From Bin5 sp034428435 (GTDB lineage: Bacteria > Chloroflexota > Anaerolineae > Caldilineales > Caldilineaceae), in the NCBI GenBank assembly GCA_034428435.1, contig DAOUHY010000265.1, positions 1 to 64,000 of the forward strand: a stretch of DNA of 64,000 bases. The letters run 5' to 3'. Below are positions 45,998 to 53,749 of this stretch, in pieces. The position numbers and the translations under genes were made by a program. The notes under the pieces were generated by a model that saw only the letters and a list, made by a program, of their open reading frames with translations, had not been told where the DNA came from and did no database searches. Within the stretch, counting starts at the first letter, position 1. Every line of letters begins with the position of its first letter.

Positions 45998-46492
45998 TCA
46001 GGCATCAAGAGCGTCGTCTGACCTGGCGAGGTAGAGAAGCGTGATTCCAAAGACGACGATCAAACGAAATGCTGACTGACTCCCGTTCCAGACATCGGAT
46101 TGCCACATCAGGAACCACTCACCGCCGATGGTGATAAAACCTGTAAACCAGAGGATGATTCCCAAAGTCAAGCCTGCGACTGCAATGCCTTTGGCCTGAT
46201 TGAAGTCCTGGACTTGATGTCTGGCGCGGAGAAGCCTCGCTCCCCCCCACCAGCAGAGCAAGGCAGTTGCAGTCTCAACGAGGATAATAATCCAGTAGAG
46301 CAGGTGGTGGAAGGCGGACGAGTTGATCGCCCGCCACATTCCCTGGTTGTCGGGGAAGGTTGTATCCATTGTGAGGACGTGAACCACAAACCAGAAGTTC
46401 GAATCGTAGTCGGTAAGGTTGTTGAACACTACAAGCGAGGTATTCAACGCGATGGCCCAGACAAGGGCTATTTTCGAGTATCTTGTGAGCAT
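45998..46492 (-). CDS. DUF2165 family membrane protein
   Basis: 164 residues with about four hydrophobic segments. Family-like features: an N-terminal ALNTSLVVFNNLTDYDSNFWFVVHVL region and a conserved WFTGFITIGGEWFLMWQSDVWNGSQSAF motif near the C-terminus. The function is unknown. I start at 46492 because GGAGGAGA lies immediately upstream; the frame stays open 37 codons earlier without similarity. It is convergent with comEC (108-base gap) and co-directional with the AI-2E/HAD fusion gene, 364 bases away. Confidence 0.85.
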   Translation of the reverse strand: MLTRYSKIALVWAIALNTSLVVFNNLTDYDSNFWFVVHVLTMDTTFPDNQGMWRAINSSAFHHLLYWIIILVETATALLCWWGGARLLRARHQVQDFNQAKGIAVAGLTLGIILWFTGFITIGGEWFLMWQSDVWNGSQSAFRLIVVFGITLLYLARSDDALDA

Positions 46493-46856
46493 TTCTCCTC
46501 CAGACCTGTGCAAATCAGTGAGAGTCGCCCCCGCGCCTGATCCCGGAGTGGGAAAATGGGTATAGGACTGCAAGGGACTCAGTCCGGGCGTAGGTTTGGG
46601 CAAATGCCAAATCGAAACCGAGGGCGTTTACCCCTACCGGCGAGTAAGCGGGGCCAGAAAACTCATTGCCTATTTTGCGTAAGCGGGATCTCGTTGAAGT
46701 TTCGAGAGGATGTATTGCGTGGGGGGAGCAACTGCGAAAAGACTGCCGAAGCCTGTAATCCTGCCTGGTGAGGCTCTGGATCAACTGGAACCCGTGTCTA
46801 CGATCTCCGATACCCTGCTCGGTGAGGGCGCGGAGAACAAGGGGCCTATATTTGTC
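46493..46856. other. Intergenic region upstream of the DUF2165 gene
   Basis: 364 bases. A short GGACT/AGTCC inverted repeat lies near 46570-46580. I find no promoter pair of acceptable quality, no RNA gene and no coding signal on either strand. Confidence 0.35.
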
Positions 46857-48662
46857 CTACGACCACATCTTCGCCATCACCTGCGGGCGATTCAGGTAGC
46901 CGACCAGGTCTGTCGGGGCATCCAGGATCAGGTCGGCGTTGCTGAAGTTCTGCGTTGCCCCCATGCCGCAAAGGAGACCTACCTGCACAGCCCCGACTGC
47001 TTCGCCTACGCGCAACTGCAGTTCGGTATCGCCGACAACGAGACATGCCTCGGCTGGCAGATTCAACACTTCCAGAACCTTCAGGATTCCCTCACTGTTG
47101 GGGGAGGGCTTGCGAAGGTCGTCTCTGGTGACGACGGCGTCAAACAGGTTGTCGGGCAGTTCGGCGTGTTGGAAGAAGGCGTCCAACTCCTGTCGTGAAC
47201 GGGACGTGATCAGCGCCACCTTGTACTGTTGCCGGAGTTCCATCAGCAATTCGGGCACGCCGTCGCGAAGAGTCTGCGTCTCGGACGGGGGGAAACCGCG
47301 CACGCGTTGCATTCGGTTTGTCAACCGGCTGGCGTCGTCGTGCAGCCTGAGCCAGGTGAGAAGGTTAATGATTACTATAGAAGGCCCTTCCATCCAAGCC
47401 ATAAAGCGGCGGAAGAACTGTTCGCGCCTGTCGCTGGGCCAGAGTCGCTCCAACCGGTCAAAGCGTTGGGCAAGTTCTGTTGCCAGTGACCAGTCGAGAT
47501 GGGTGAGGGTGCCGTCGAGGTCAAAGACGATACCTTCGATCCAATGTCCGCCGATCAGACCAGGGATCTGAATTTCGTTTTGCCGCTGCAAGGACTCGAA
47601 TGGCTCCAGATCGCGCAGCTTGCGGAAGACATATCCCAGGAGGGCGCGGACGCTGGCGATAGTCGGGGTGATCAGGAGTACGCCCAAGAATCCGAAAACC
47701 AGCGCGGCACTGATGATACCGGTAAAGGTGACTGCGGGATGGAGGCGGACACGGCGCCCCACCAGCCGTGGGATAAGGTATACGCTTTCGACCTGGGTGA
47801 TGATAACGTACAGGATCAAGACGATGATGGCGAAAGGAATATTGCCAATTGGGAGCCAGGTGGGACCCTGCATGAGGGCGACAAGCGTGCCGATTGCGCC
47901 GCTGATTCCAGGGCCGATGGTGGGTAAAAACTCAAGGATTCCGGCGAGCAGAGCCAGCGCTGCAGCATTGGGAAGGCCGACGATGGACATGATGATCCAG
48001 GTCATGAATCCGACCACAAGGCCCAGTACCAGTTGCCCGCGTAGGAAGGCCATCCAGATTTCGCCGAGTTCCTGCGTCATGCGCAGGACATCATCGCGGT
48101 ACTCTGAGGGCAAAGCGTTCATCACCATGCGCTGCAACTTAATAATGTCTTTGAGCAACCAGAAGCCCAACACAAGAACGTAGATGGTGGTCAGGACTCC
48201 CGTTGTAAAGGTGGCGGCCAAGCCGAGGACACCGGTACCGGCCTGCGACAGTATGTTTTGAATGACGGTACCCAGTTGCAGCAGAAGATCGTCAATGTTG
48301 AAACTGAATCCGAAGAAGGGCAGGAAGGGTCCGGGGGCGGCCGACTGCATGTCGGTGACCATGGTTTCGAGCAGGACGAGAAGAGATTCGACTGATGAGA
48401 CCACGCGGGGCACCATGATGATAGGCCCGATGATCAGTAAGAGGATAACCAGCAGGTAAACTGCAACGATTGAGGTGGCCCGGCTCCAGCCAGTGCGCTG
48501 CTGCACCCAACTCACTGGTTGGTACAGTACAAAGGTGAGCAGGAATGCGATGATCGTCGGCTGAATCATCACGCGGAAGGCGTAGAGGAGTAGCACGGCC
48601 AATAGGCCGAGAAGCGCCGATACCACTATCTTCGTGGTTGTACTCCACCGATTCGTATTCAT
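46857..48662 (-). CDS. AI-2E family transporter fused to a HAD-superfamily phosphatase
   Basis: 601 residues in one uninterrupted frame. Residues ~10-365 are an AI-2E (PerM-like) transporter with about eight membrane segments and the family motifs AALALLAGILEFLPTIGPGI and VYLIPRLVGRRVRLHPA. After a ~15-residue linker (LQRQNEIQIPGLIGG) comes a complete HAD hydrolase: motif I with Asp381 and Asp383 (VFDLDGTLT), motif II Ser/Thr in ALITSRSR, motif III Lys in RKPSPNSEG and motif IV GDTELQLR. The HAD part resembles phosphoglycolate-phosphatase-like enzymes. The HAD domain should lie in the cytoplasm. Normal AI-2E proteins are ~350-400 residues and end after the membrane part, so the fusion is unusual. 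Substrate unknown for both halves. Confidence 0.88.
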   Translation of the reverse strand: MNTNRWSTTTKIVVSALLGLLAVLLLYAFRVMIQPTIIAFLLTFVLYQPVSWVQQRTGWSRATSIVAVYLLVILLLIIGPIIMVPRVVSSVESLLVLLETMVTDMQSAAPGPFLPFFGFSFNIDDLLLQLGTVIQNILSQAGTGVLGLAATFTTGVLTTIYVLVLGFWLLKDIIKLQRMVMNALPSEYRDDVLRMTQELGEIWMAFLRGQLVLGLVVGFMTWIIMSIVGLPNAAALALLAGILEFLPTIGPGISGAIGTLVALMQGPTWLPIGNIPFAIIVLILYVIITQVESVYLIPRLVGRRVRLHPAVTFTGIISAALVFGFLGVLLITPTIASVRALLGYVFRKLRDLEPFESLQRQNEIQIPGLIGGHWIEGIVFDLDGTLTHLDWSLATELAQRFDRLERLWPSDRREQFFRRFMAWMEGPSIVIINLLTWLRLHDDASRLTNRMQRVRGFPPSETQTLRDGVPELLMELRQQYKVALITSRSRQELDAFFQHAELPDNLFDAVVTRDDLRKPSPNSEGILKVLEVLNLPAEACLVVGDTELQLRVGEAVGAVQVGLLCGMGATQNFSNADLILDAPTDLVGYLNRPQVMAKMWS

Positions 48663-48747
48663 AATGCTAAGAGATGCAGACGGGTAGACCTCAGGAGCCG
48701 CTTGCTGCTCCGCTTCTGGCAGCGAGACTCTCGTCTTGCAGTTCAGA

Positions 48748-49515
48748 TTATCGGAAAATGGTAAATCTCGTCAATGGCCAGTAACGCACCCAAATGCGGC
48801 CCCTGATGTAGTCGCGGTGAACGGGGCCAAAGGAGCGGCTGTCGTTGCTATTGACGCGGTTGTCGCCCAGTACGAAGAATGCGTCTTCGGCCAGCGTAAC
48901 GGGGCCGTAATTGGAACGGAAAGTCACAAGGCCGGGAGCCAGCCGACCGTCTTCTGCAGCGGGGAGGTCCTGGATTCCGAGCTGAATGGCTTCCCGGTCC
49001 GGAGAAGCCACTTCACGACCGTCGACCAGAAGGCGTCCCTGCTGAATCTCGACCGTCTGTCCCGGGAGACCCACGACGCGCTTGATAATCAGTGCCGGTG
49101 ACCCGGGCATATCCAGGACGATAATTTCGTTGTGGCGCGGGGCATGGAAATGGTAACTTAACTTTTCCATGATCAGCCGCTCTTCCGGCAGAAGGTTGGG
49201 CTGCATACTTTGCCCGCGCACGATGGTTGCCTGGGCCAAGAAGAGATGTATGAACGCTGCCAGAAAGATGGCAGGGAAGACGATCTGTGCGAAGTCCTTG
49301 AGCGCGGAAAAGATGGATGCGGCCGTGGAGACGTTTTGCGAATCAGGGAGGGACTGCCCGGCCGCCGGACCGTCAGAGCCGGTGGATGGAAAGAGCCGGG
49401 CAGCGCCAACATGCTGCGGGTGATCCGCAGGAGGAGCGGCTGCCTGCCTTTCATCCGCAAGCAGCGCGCTGCGAGGGCTGGTTTGCTCCTCCTGATTTCG
49501 ATTCGACATCTTCAT
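48748..49515 (-). CDS. lepB: Signal peptidase I
   Basis: 255 residues; membrane serine-lysine protease that removes signal peptides from secreted proteins. Catalytic Ser103 (RGQSMQPNL) and Lys145 (LIIKRVVGLPG) are visible, along with VLGDNRVNSNDSRSFGPV (box E). One membrane segment lies at ~75-95. The ~65-residue cytoplasmic N-terminus is low-complexity, longer than in most single-pass signal peptidases. A second in-frame ATG two codons in (49509) could be the real start. It is located 46 bases downstream of the pnp stop, on the same strand as pnp. Confidence 0.93.
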   Translation of the reverse strand: MKMSNRNQEEQTSPRSALLADERQAAAPPADHPQHVGAARLFPSTGSDGPAAGQSLPDSQNVSTAASIFSALKDFAQIVFPAIFLAAFIHLFLAQATIVRGQSMQPNLLPEERLIMEKLSYHFHAPRHNEIIVLDMPGSPALIIKRVVGLPGQTVEIQQGRLLVDGREVASPDREAIQLGIQDLPAAEDGRLAPGLVTFRSNYGPVTLAEDAFFVLGDNRVNSNDSRSFGPVHRDYIRGRIWVRYWPLTRFTIFR

Positions 49516-49561
49516 CGATCGAATGAACCTACTAAGGGACTCACTGGCGGGCCGCCACCTC

Positions 49562-51817
49562 TCATCTGCGCGGACGGCCCCCGTTTCTCATACTGCGGTC
49601 GCGGTCGCGGTCGCGGTCGCGGCGTCCACCTCTGTCGCGGTCGCGGCCGCCGCCGCGGCGCCCACCGCGGTCGCGGTCACGAGCTTCCTCTGCACTCCAA
49701 CCTTCCAATACAGCTTGCCGGCTCAACCGAATTTTGCCTGCGGGATCGATGTCGATCACCATGGTTGTGAGTTCATCGCCGACGTTGGCGATTTCTTCCA
49801 CGTTATTGACCCGGTAGTCGGCCAACTGACTGATGTGTACCAACCCGTCCACGCCGGGCAGCAGGTTGACAAATGCACCGTAGGCTTCGACTCTCACCAC
49901 CTGTCCGGTGTAGATTTTGCCTATTTCGACCTCTTCGGTCAGAGATTCGATTTCGCGGCGGGCCTCTTCGGCAGCGAGACCGTTAAGGCCGGAGATAAAC
50001 ACCGAGCCGTCGTCGTCGATATCGATTTTAACCTCGTATCGTTCCTGCAGGGCTCGAACTGTCTTGCCGCCCGGGCCGATGATCTTGCCGATCTTCTCCG
50101 GGTCGACGCTCACTGTCAGGATACGCGGCGCGTAGGGGCTTAGCTCCTCACGGGATTCGGGGAGAACCTCCAGCATCTTTTGCATTATGTGAAGGCGCCC
50201 CTGGCGGGCCTGCTCCAGCGCGATGCGCAGGATCTCGAAGTCCAGTCCTTTGATCTTGAGATCCATTTGCAAGGCAGTGATGCCATGACTGCTGCCGGCG
50301 ACTTTGAAGTCCATGTCGCCGAGATGATCTTCGACGCCCTGGATATCGGACAACACCACGTAGTCCCCGGAGTCCTGGTCCTGCACCAAGCCCATTGCAA
50401 TGCCGGAAACAGGGGCATCGATTGGGACGCCAGCGTCCATGAGCGCCAGCGTGCTTCCGCAGACTGAGCCCATGCTGGTCGAACCGTTACTGCTGACAGC
50501 CTCGCTCACCAAGCGCAGGGTGTAGGGGAAATCTTCAGGAATAACGGTCTGCAGGGCACGTTCGGCGAGGGCGCCATGACCGATTTCGCGGCGTTTTGGA
50601 CCCCTCATGGGATAGGCTTCGCCGGTCGAATAGGGTGGGAAGTTGTAGTGATGGATATAGCGTTTTTCTTCTTCCGGCTGCAATGTGTAGAGGCGCTGGG
50701 CATCGCCCGGCGTGCCAAGTGTAGCAATTGTCAGGACGTGCGTTTCGCCGCGCATAAAGAAGCCGCTGCCGTGGACACGGGGAATGTTCCCCACCTGAAC
50801 CCGGATCGGTCGTACGGTCTGGGGGTCGCGGCCATCGGGTCGGACGCTCTCGTCCAGGATGCGTCTGCGAACTGCGTCCTTGTAGAGGTTGTCCAACGTG
50901 TCGTCCACGTCTCCGGCTTCGACCTCTCCTGTTCCGATCGGTTCGGACAGGGCCTCCATGGTTTCGTCGCGGATCGCGGCGAGGCGGGACTTGCGTTCGT
51001 CACGGTCCGTTGTCCCGGCCACGGCTGTCGCGACTTTGTCACGCGCCAGCTGGTTCACCTGTTCGACAGTGTGATCGGCAGCTATGAAGACGGGATAGTC
51101 GGTATGTTTTTCTTTGCCGACGTCTGCCTGCATCTGCTGAATCGTCTGAATCGCCGGCTGCATCGATTCATAGGCCAAACGCAGCCCATCCAGCATGATA
51201 TCTTCCGGGAGCTCGTTTGCGCCGGCTTCCACCATCAGGATATTGTCGGCCGTACCGGCAACCTGCAGGCCGAGAGTGCTCAACTGCATATCGGAAGCTG
51301 TCGGGTTGACAACAAACTCGCCGTCAACATAGGCGACTGAAGCTGCGCCAACGGGCCCATCCCAAGGAATGTCGCTGATTGACAGGGCAGCTGAAGCTGA
51401 GATGATCGCCAGTGGGTCGATCAGGTGCTCGTTGTCAGAACTGAGCGCGGTGAGGATGATTTGAACTTCGTTGCGCATACCCTTTGGGAAGAGCGGGCGC
51501 AGGGGCCGGTCCACCAGGCGGCAGAGGAGGATCGCCTGTTCGCTAGGCCGGCCTTCACGGCGGAAGAGGTTGCCAGGAATACGTCCGGCGGCGTAGAGTT
51601 TTTCTTCAAAATCGACGGTTAAGGGAAAGAAGCCGATTCCCGGCCTCACGCCTCTATCCATCGTGGCAGTGGCGAGGATTACCGTGTCGCCGCACCTGAC
51701 GGTGACGGCGCCGCCTGCCTGCTGGGCAAGGATACCCGTCTCGATACTAAGCTCTTTGTCGCCCAAAGTCGTCGTATAGGTTTGGGCGCCTTCAAACAAT
51801 CTGAATTGGTCCATCAT
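49562..51817 (-). CDS. pnp: Polyribonucleotide nucleotidyltransferase (PNPase)
   Basis: 751 residues; phosphorolytic 3'-5' exoribonuclease. Two RNase PH domains (GAVTVRCGDTVILATATM, RREIGHGALAERAL, SNGSTSMGSVCG), a KH domain (IGKIIGPGGKTVRAL) and an S1 domain (GKIYTGQVVRVEAYGAFVNLLPGVDGLVHIS) are in the normal order. The last ~35 residues are an Arg/Asp/Gly tail of RD and RGG repeats encoded by a hexanucleotide repeat (GCGGTC on the plus strand, ~49595-49620). The frame has two adjacent start codons; GAGGTG is four bases before the first (51817) and seven before the second (51814), so the second is equally possible. It follows rpsO as in many bacteria. Confidence 0.95.
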   Translation of the reverse strand: MMDQFRLFEGAQTYTTTLGDKELSIETGILAQQAGGAVTVRCGDTVILATATMDRGVRPGIGFFPLTVDFEEKLYAAGRIPGNLFRREGRPSEQAILLCRLVDRPLRPLFPKGMRNEVQIILTALSSDNEHLIDPLAIISASAALSISDIPWDGPVGAASVAYVDGEFVVNPTASDMQLSTLGLQVAGTADNILMVEAGANELPEDIMLDGLRLAYESMQPAIQTIQQMQADVGKEKHTDYPVFIAADHTVEQVNQLARDKVATAVAGTTDRDERKSRLAAIRDETMEALSEPIGTGEVEAGDVDDTLDNLYKDAVRRRILDESVRPDGRDPQTVRPIRVQVGNIPRVHGSGFFMRGETHVLTIATLGTPGDAQRLYTLQPEEEKRYIHHYNFPPYSTGEAYPMRGPKRREIGHGALAERALQTVIPEDFPYTLRLVSEAVSSNGSTSMGSVCGSTLALMDAGVPIDAPVSGIAMGLVQDQDSGDYVVLSDIQGVEDHLGDMDFKVAGSSHGITALQMDLKIKGLDFEILRIALEQARQGRLHIMQKMLEVLPESREELSPYAPRILTVSVDPEKIGKIIGPGGKTVRALQERYEVKIDIDDDGSVFISGLNGLAAEEARREIESLTEEVEIGKIYTGQVVRVEAYGAFVNLLPGVDGLVHISQLADYRVNNVEEIANVGDELTTMVIDIDPAGKIRLSRQAVLEGWSAEEARDRDRGGRRGGGRDRDRGGRRDRDRDRDRSMRNGGRPRR

Positions 51818-51842
51818 TTTTCACCTCGAAGTGAATATTGCG

Positions 51843-51933
51843 CCGCTCTGCGCAAAGGTAGAGCGGGCAGGTGGGGCCACCGGTTCGTGCTGGTACCAGA
51901 ACCGGCAACGCATCCGACGTTGCCGCCACCCGC
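51843..51933 (-). promoter_or_regulatory. Structured leader upstream of pnp
   Basis: Within 91 bases before the pnp ribosome site the minus strand can form three perfect seven-pair hairpins: 51843-51849 with 51860-51866, 51880-51886 with 51899-51905, and 51904-51910 with 51918-51924. An additional GCGGG/CCCGC pairing (51863-51867 with about 51929-51933) would enclose the latter two and compete with the first. E. coli pnp is autoregulated through a leader hairpin cut by RNase III; this may be an analogue, but that is inference. Confidence 0.5.
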
Positions 51934-52344
51934 ATACGAATTCGCTGTTCTGAATAGCAGGCGGTGCTACTCGCTGTTCATCATCGCAACGAAATCTCTG
52001 AGCATTGTTTCGAGGTGCGGAACTGGAGGACGGAACGAAGCGATCGATCGCGAGCGCGAAGGGCTCTATCAACGATGGCTTCGGTCCATTCTCCAATGCC
52101 GGACCTCGGAGGCAGAATCTGCCTGTTACAATGCGCTGAGCACGGTGTGCATCTGCGAGCGGCTGGTGGCAGTATTTCTTTTTCGATCTGTCGCGCCGTC
52201 GAGCACGACCTAGGTATAGATCTGCCGGGGGCAGGGCACGGCCTACTGCGTAGAGGCTAAGGGGCCGTGACTTGAGAAGGCACCCGGCGAGAGCATCCAT
52301 GACCGATAGGCGAAGGTATTTGCAGCCCGCTCTATCGGTGCCAA
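51925..52344. other. rpsO-pnp intergenic region
   Basis: Most of this spacer between rpsO and pnp has no recognised gene. It contains the rpsO-proximal hairpin at 52302-52339 and a small palindrome AGGCAGAATCTGCCT at 52110-52124. Open frames here (for example minus-strand 51821-52300) show no family resemblance and have unnatural composition. Together with the leader, the rpsO-pnp gap is 530 bases, long for this gene pair. Confidence 0.4.
52302..52339 (-). terminator. Hairpin just after rpsO, possible attenuator
   Basis: ACCGATAG (52302-52309) and CTATCGGT (52332-52339) form an eight-pair stem with a 22-base loop, starting five bases after the rpsO stop. No T-run follows on the minus strand. 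E. coli has an attenuator at the equivalent place between rpsO and pnp. Confidence 0.4.
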
Positions 52345-52614
52345 TTATCGCCGTAGACCAAGCCTCTGAATCAGCTGGCGATAGCGGTTCACATCCTTTC
52401 TGGCCAGGTATGCCAAATGGCGGCGGCGTTGACCGACCAACTTCAACAGGCCACGACGCGACCCTTCATCATGCTTGTGCGCCTTCAAGTGGTCGGTCAG
52501 GGCATTGATGCGCGTGGTAAGGAGGGCGACCTGCACCTCCGGGGATCCGGTGTCCTGGTCGAAAGTCCGGTATTCCTCAATGATCTTTGTCTTTTCGTCC
52601 GTCGAAATACTCAT
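52345..52614 (-). CDS. rpsO: 30S ribosomal protein S15
   Basis: 89 residues, the standard length. Family motifs: TGSPEVQVALLTTRINALTDHLKAHKHDEGSRRGL-type helices (visible in pieces as GSPEVQVALLT and HDEGSRRGLL) and LVGQRRRHLAYL. S15 binds 16S rRNA early in 30S assembly. The start at 52614 is preceded by AGGAG six bases away; the frame continues 43 codons upstream without similarity. It lies upstream of pnp on the same strand, the classical pairing. Confidence 0.96.
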   Translation of the reverse strand: MSISTDEKTKIIEEYRTFDQDTGSPEVQVALLTTRINALTDHLKAHKHDEGSRRGLLKLVGQRRRHLAYLARKDVNRYRQLIQRLGLRR

Positions 52615-53019
52615 GTGGTACTCCTGAACTCCTTTCCTTTTGGACCAGAGAATCCCGAATGCGCTGTCCAATTGTAACCATTCTCTGGAGGGCCGCCTGT
52701 TGCGTTGAGAGAGCCAAATCATCGCTGGAATACCTTGGCGCATGATCCAGCCGGTACTGAATCAGTTTAGCACATGAGCAGACGACTCCCAAACTTTCGC
52801 CGTCATGTCACTATACGTAGAACCTCGTTATGGGGTCGCGTCAGGGCCTTGAGAATCCGAAGTCGCAACAGAATGCTGGGTAGATTCCGGGTGCAGAGAC
52901 ATGGCTCAACAGTTATCCAAGGTTCTTTTTCGGACGCGGATTCAAGAGATTGACTGGATGGGAATACGACTGGGAGACCACGGCAAGGCGCCAGGAGAAT
53001 TGACGGGGCATTGCCGTGG

Positions 53020-53485
53020 TGTAAGGTGCATCCCTGATTTGGGGAGGGAACGGCCTGGCGGGGAATCAGTGCCAGCGGCGGCTGGCGTTGTATAGCGTCT
53101 TTGGGCGAGACGCAGTGCAGGCGCCGGGCCCGGCCGTACGGTGGCGTCCGTCAGTTGGGGAGGGTGCGAGGGCAGGCACATGGCCGGCACCTACGGGGAT
53201 CTGATGGGACTGGCGGGACGTGGTCGGGCTGGACACCTTCGATTAGGCACCTGTTACGAACATCGACACCAGGTCGACCAGGGATGTTGTAGGAGAGGGG
53301 GCGTTGCGGGGGCGGAGCCCCCGCACAAGGGAGGGCCGACTAGGCCCGACCGCCCAAAGGCGAGGAGAGAGGGGAGAGGAGTGAGGAGAGAGACGCCGTT
53401 TCTTTTGCCTCAGAGTTGATCGCGGGGTGGCAATGGTTGGTCTGCCGCCAAAAGTATACGAGTGTTCGCCCCTATTTTGGGATGC
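53020..53485 (+). repeat. Dispersed mosaic repeat, copy B
   Basis: Shares with 24597-25038 the blocks GTGCATCCCTGATTTGG (53026-53042), GGGGAATCAGTGCCAGCGG, GGGACTGGCGGGACGTGG (~53206-53223), the hairpin-bearing segment at ~53283-53356 that is almost identical to copy A, and the block from GCCTCAGA (~53407) to TTTTGGGATGC (53475-53485). The purine-rich GAGGAGAGAG block lies after the hairpin segment (53361-53393), whereas in copy A it lies before it. The rest of the 52615-53749 gap holds no gene I can support. Confidence 0.75.
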
Positions 53486-53532
53486 AGCCGTGGTGTCGAC
53501 CTCTTGAAAACAGAATTGGCTGCCCTTATAAT
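53475..53532 (+). promoter_or_regulatory. Strong sigma-70 promoter with TTTTGGGATGC box (queG)
   Basis: TTGAAA (53504-53509), exactly 17 bases, then TATAAT (53527-53532) is a near-consensus promoter. The box TTTTGGGATGC at 53475-53485 lies 41 bases before the -10. Transcription would start near 53539, leaving a leader of about 210 bases before queG, unusually long and without an obvious small ORF. Confidence 0.7.
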
Positions 53533-53749
53533 GGGCCTGACTTGCTGAACGGTTACTCTGCCTACTTCAAGAGTGCAAGCGGAATCACATTCTCTAACAG
53601 TTGTGCCGGCACTGGCTCTCATGCATCAGGACGGAGTCAGATTGAGGCCGGCTGGGTAGAGAGATGCCGAGCCAAGAGTTGGGTTTGCGCGCCGTTTGAT
53701 TGGCGTGAACGGAGAAGACATTCATTGACTGTGTTCCAAAAAGGTGTCC

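Noticed and set aside
49562..49700. Plus-strand Ala/Val repeat frame (VAVAVAVAA) that looked like a low-complexity peptide.
   Set aside because: It is the antisense shadow of the RD-repeat tail of PNPase.
51821..52300. Minus-strand 159-codon open frame between rpsO and pnp.
   Set aside because: It covers the hairpin-rich leader, ends against the pnp start and lacks any protein-like pattern; RNA structure explains the region better.
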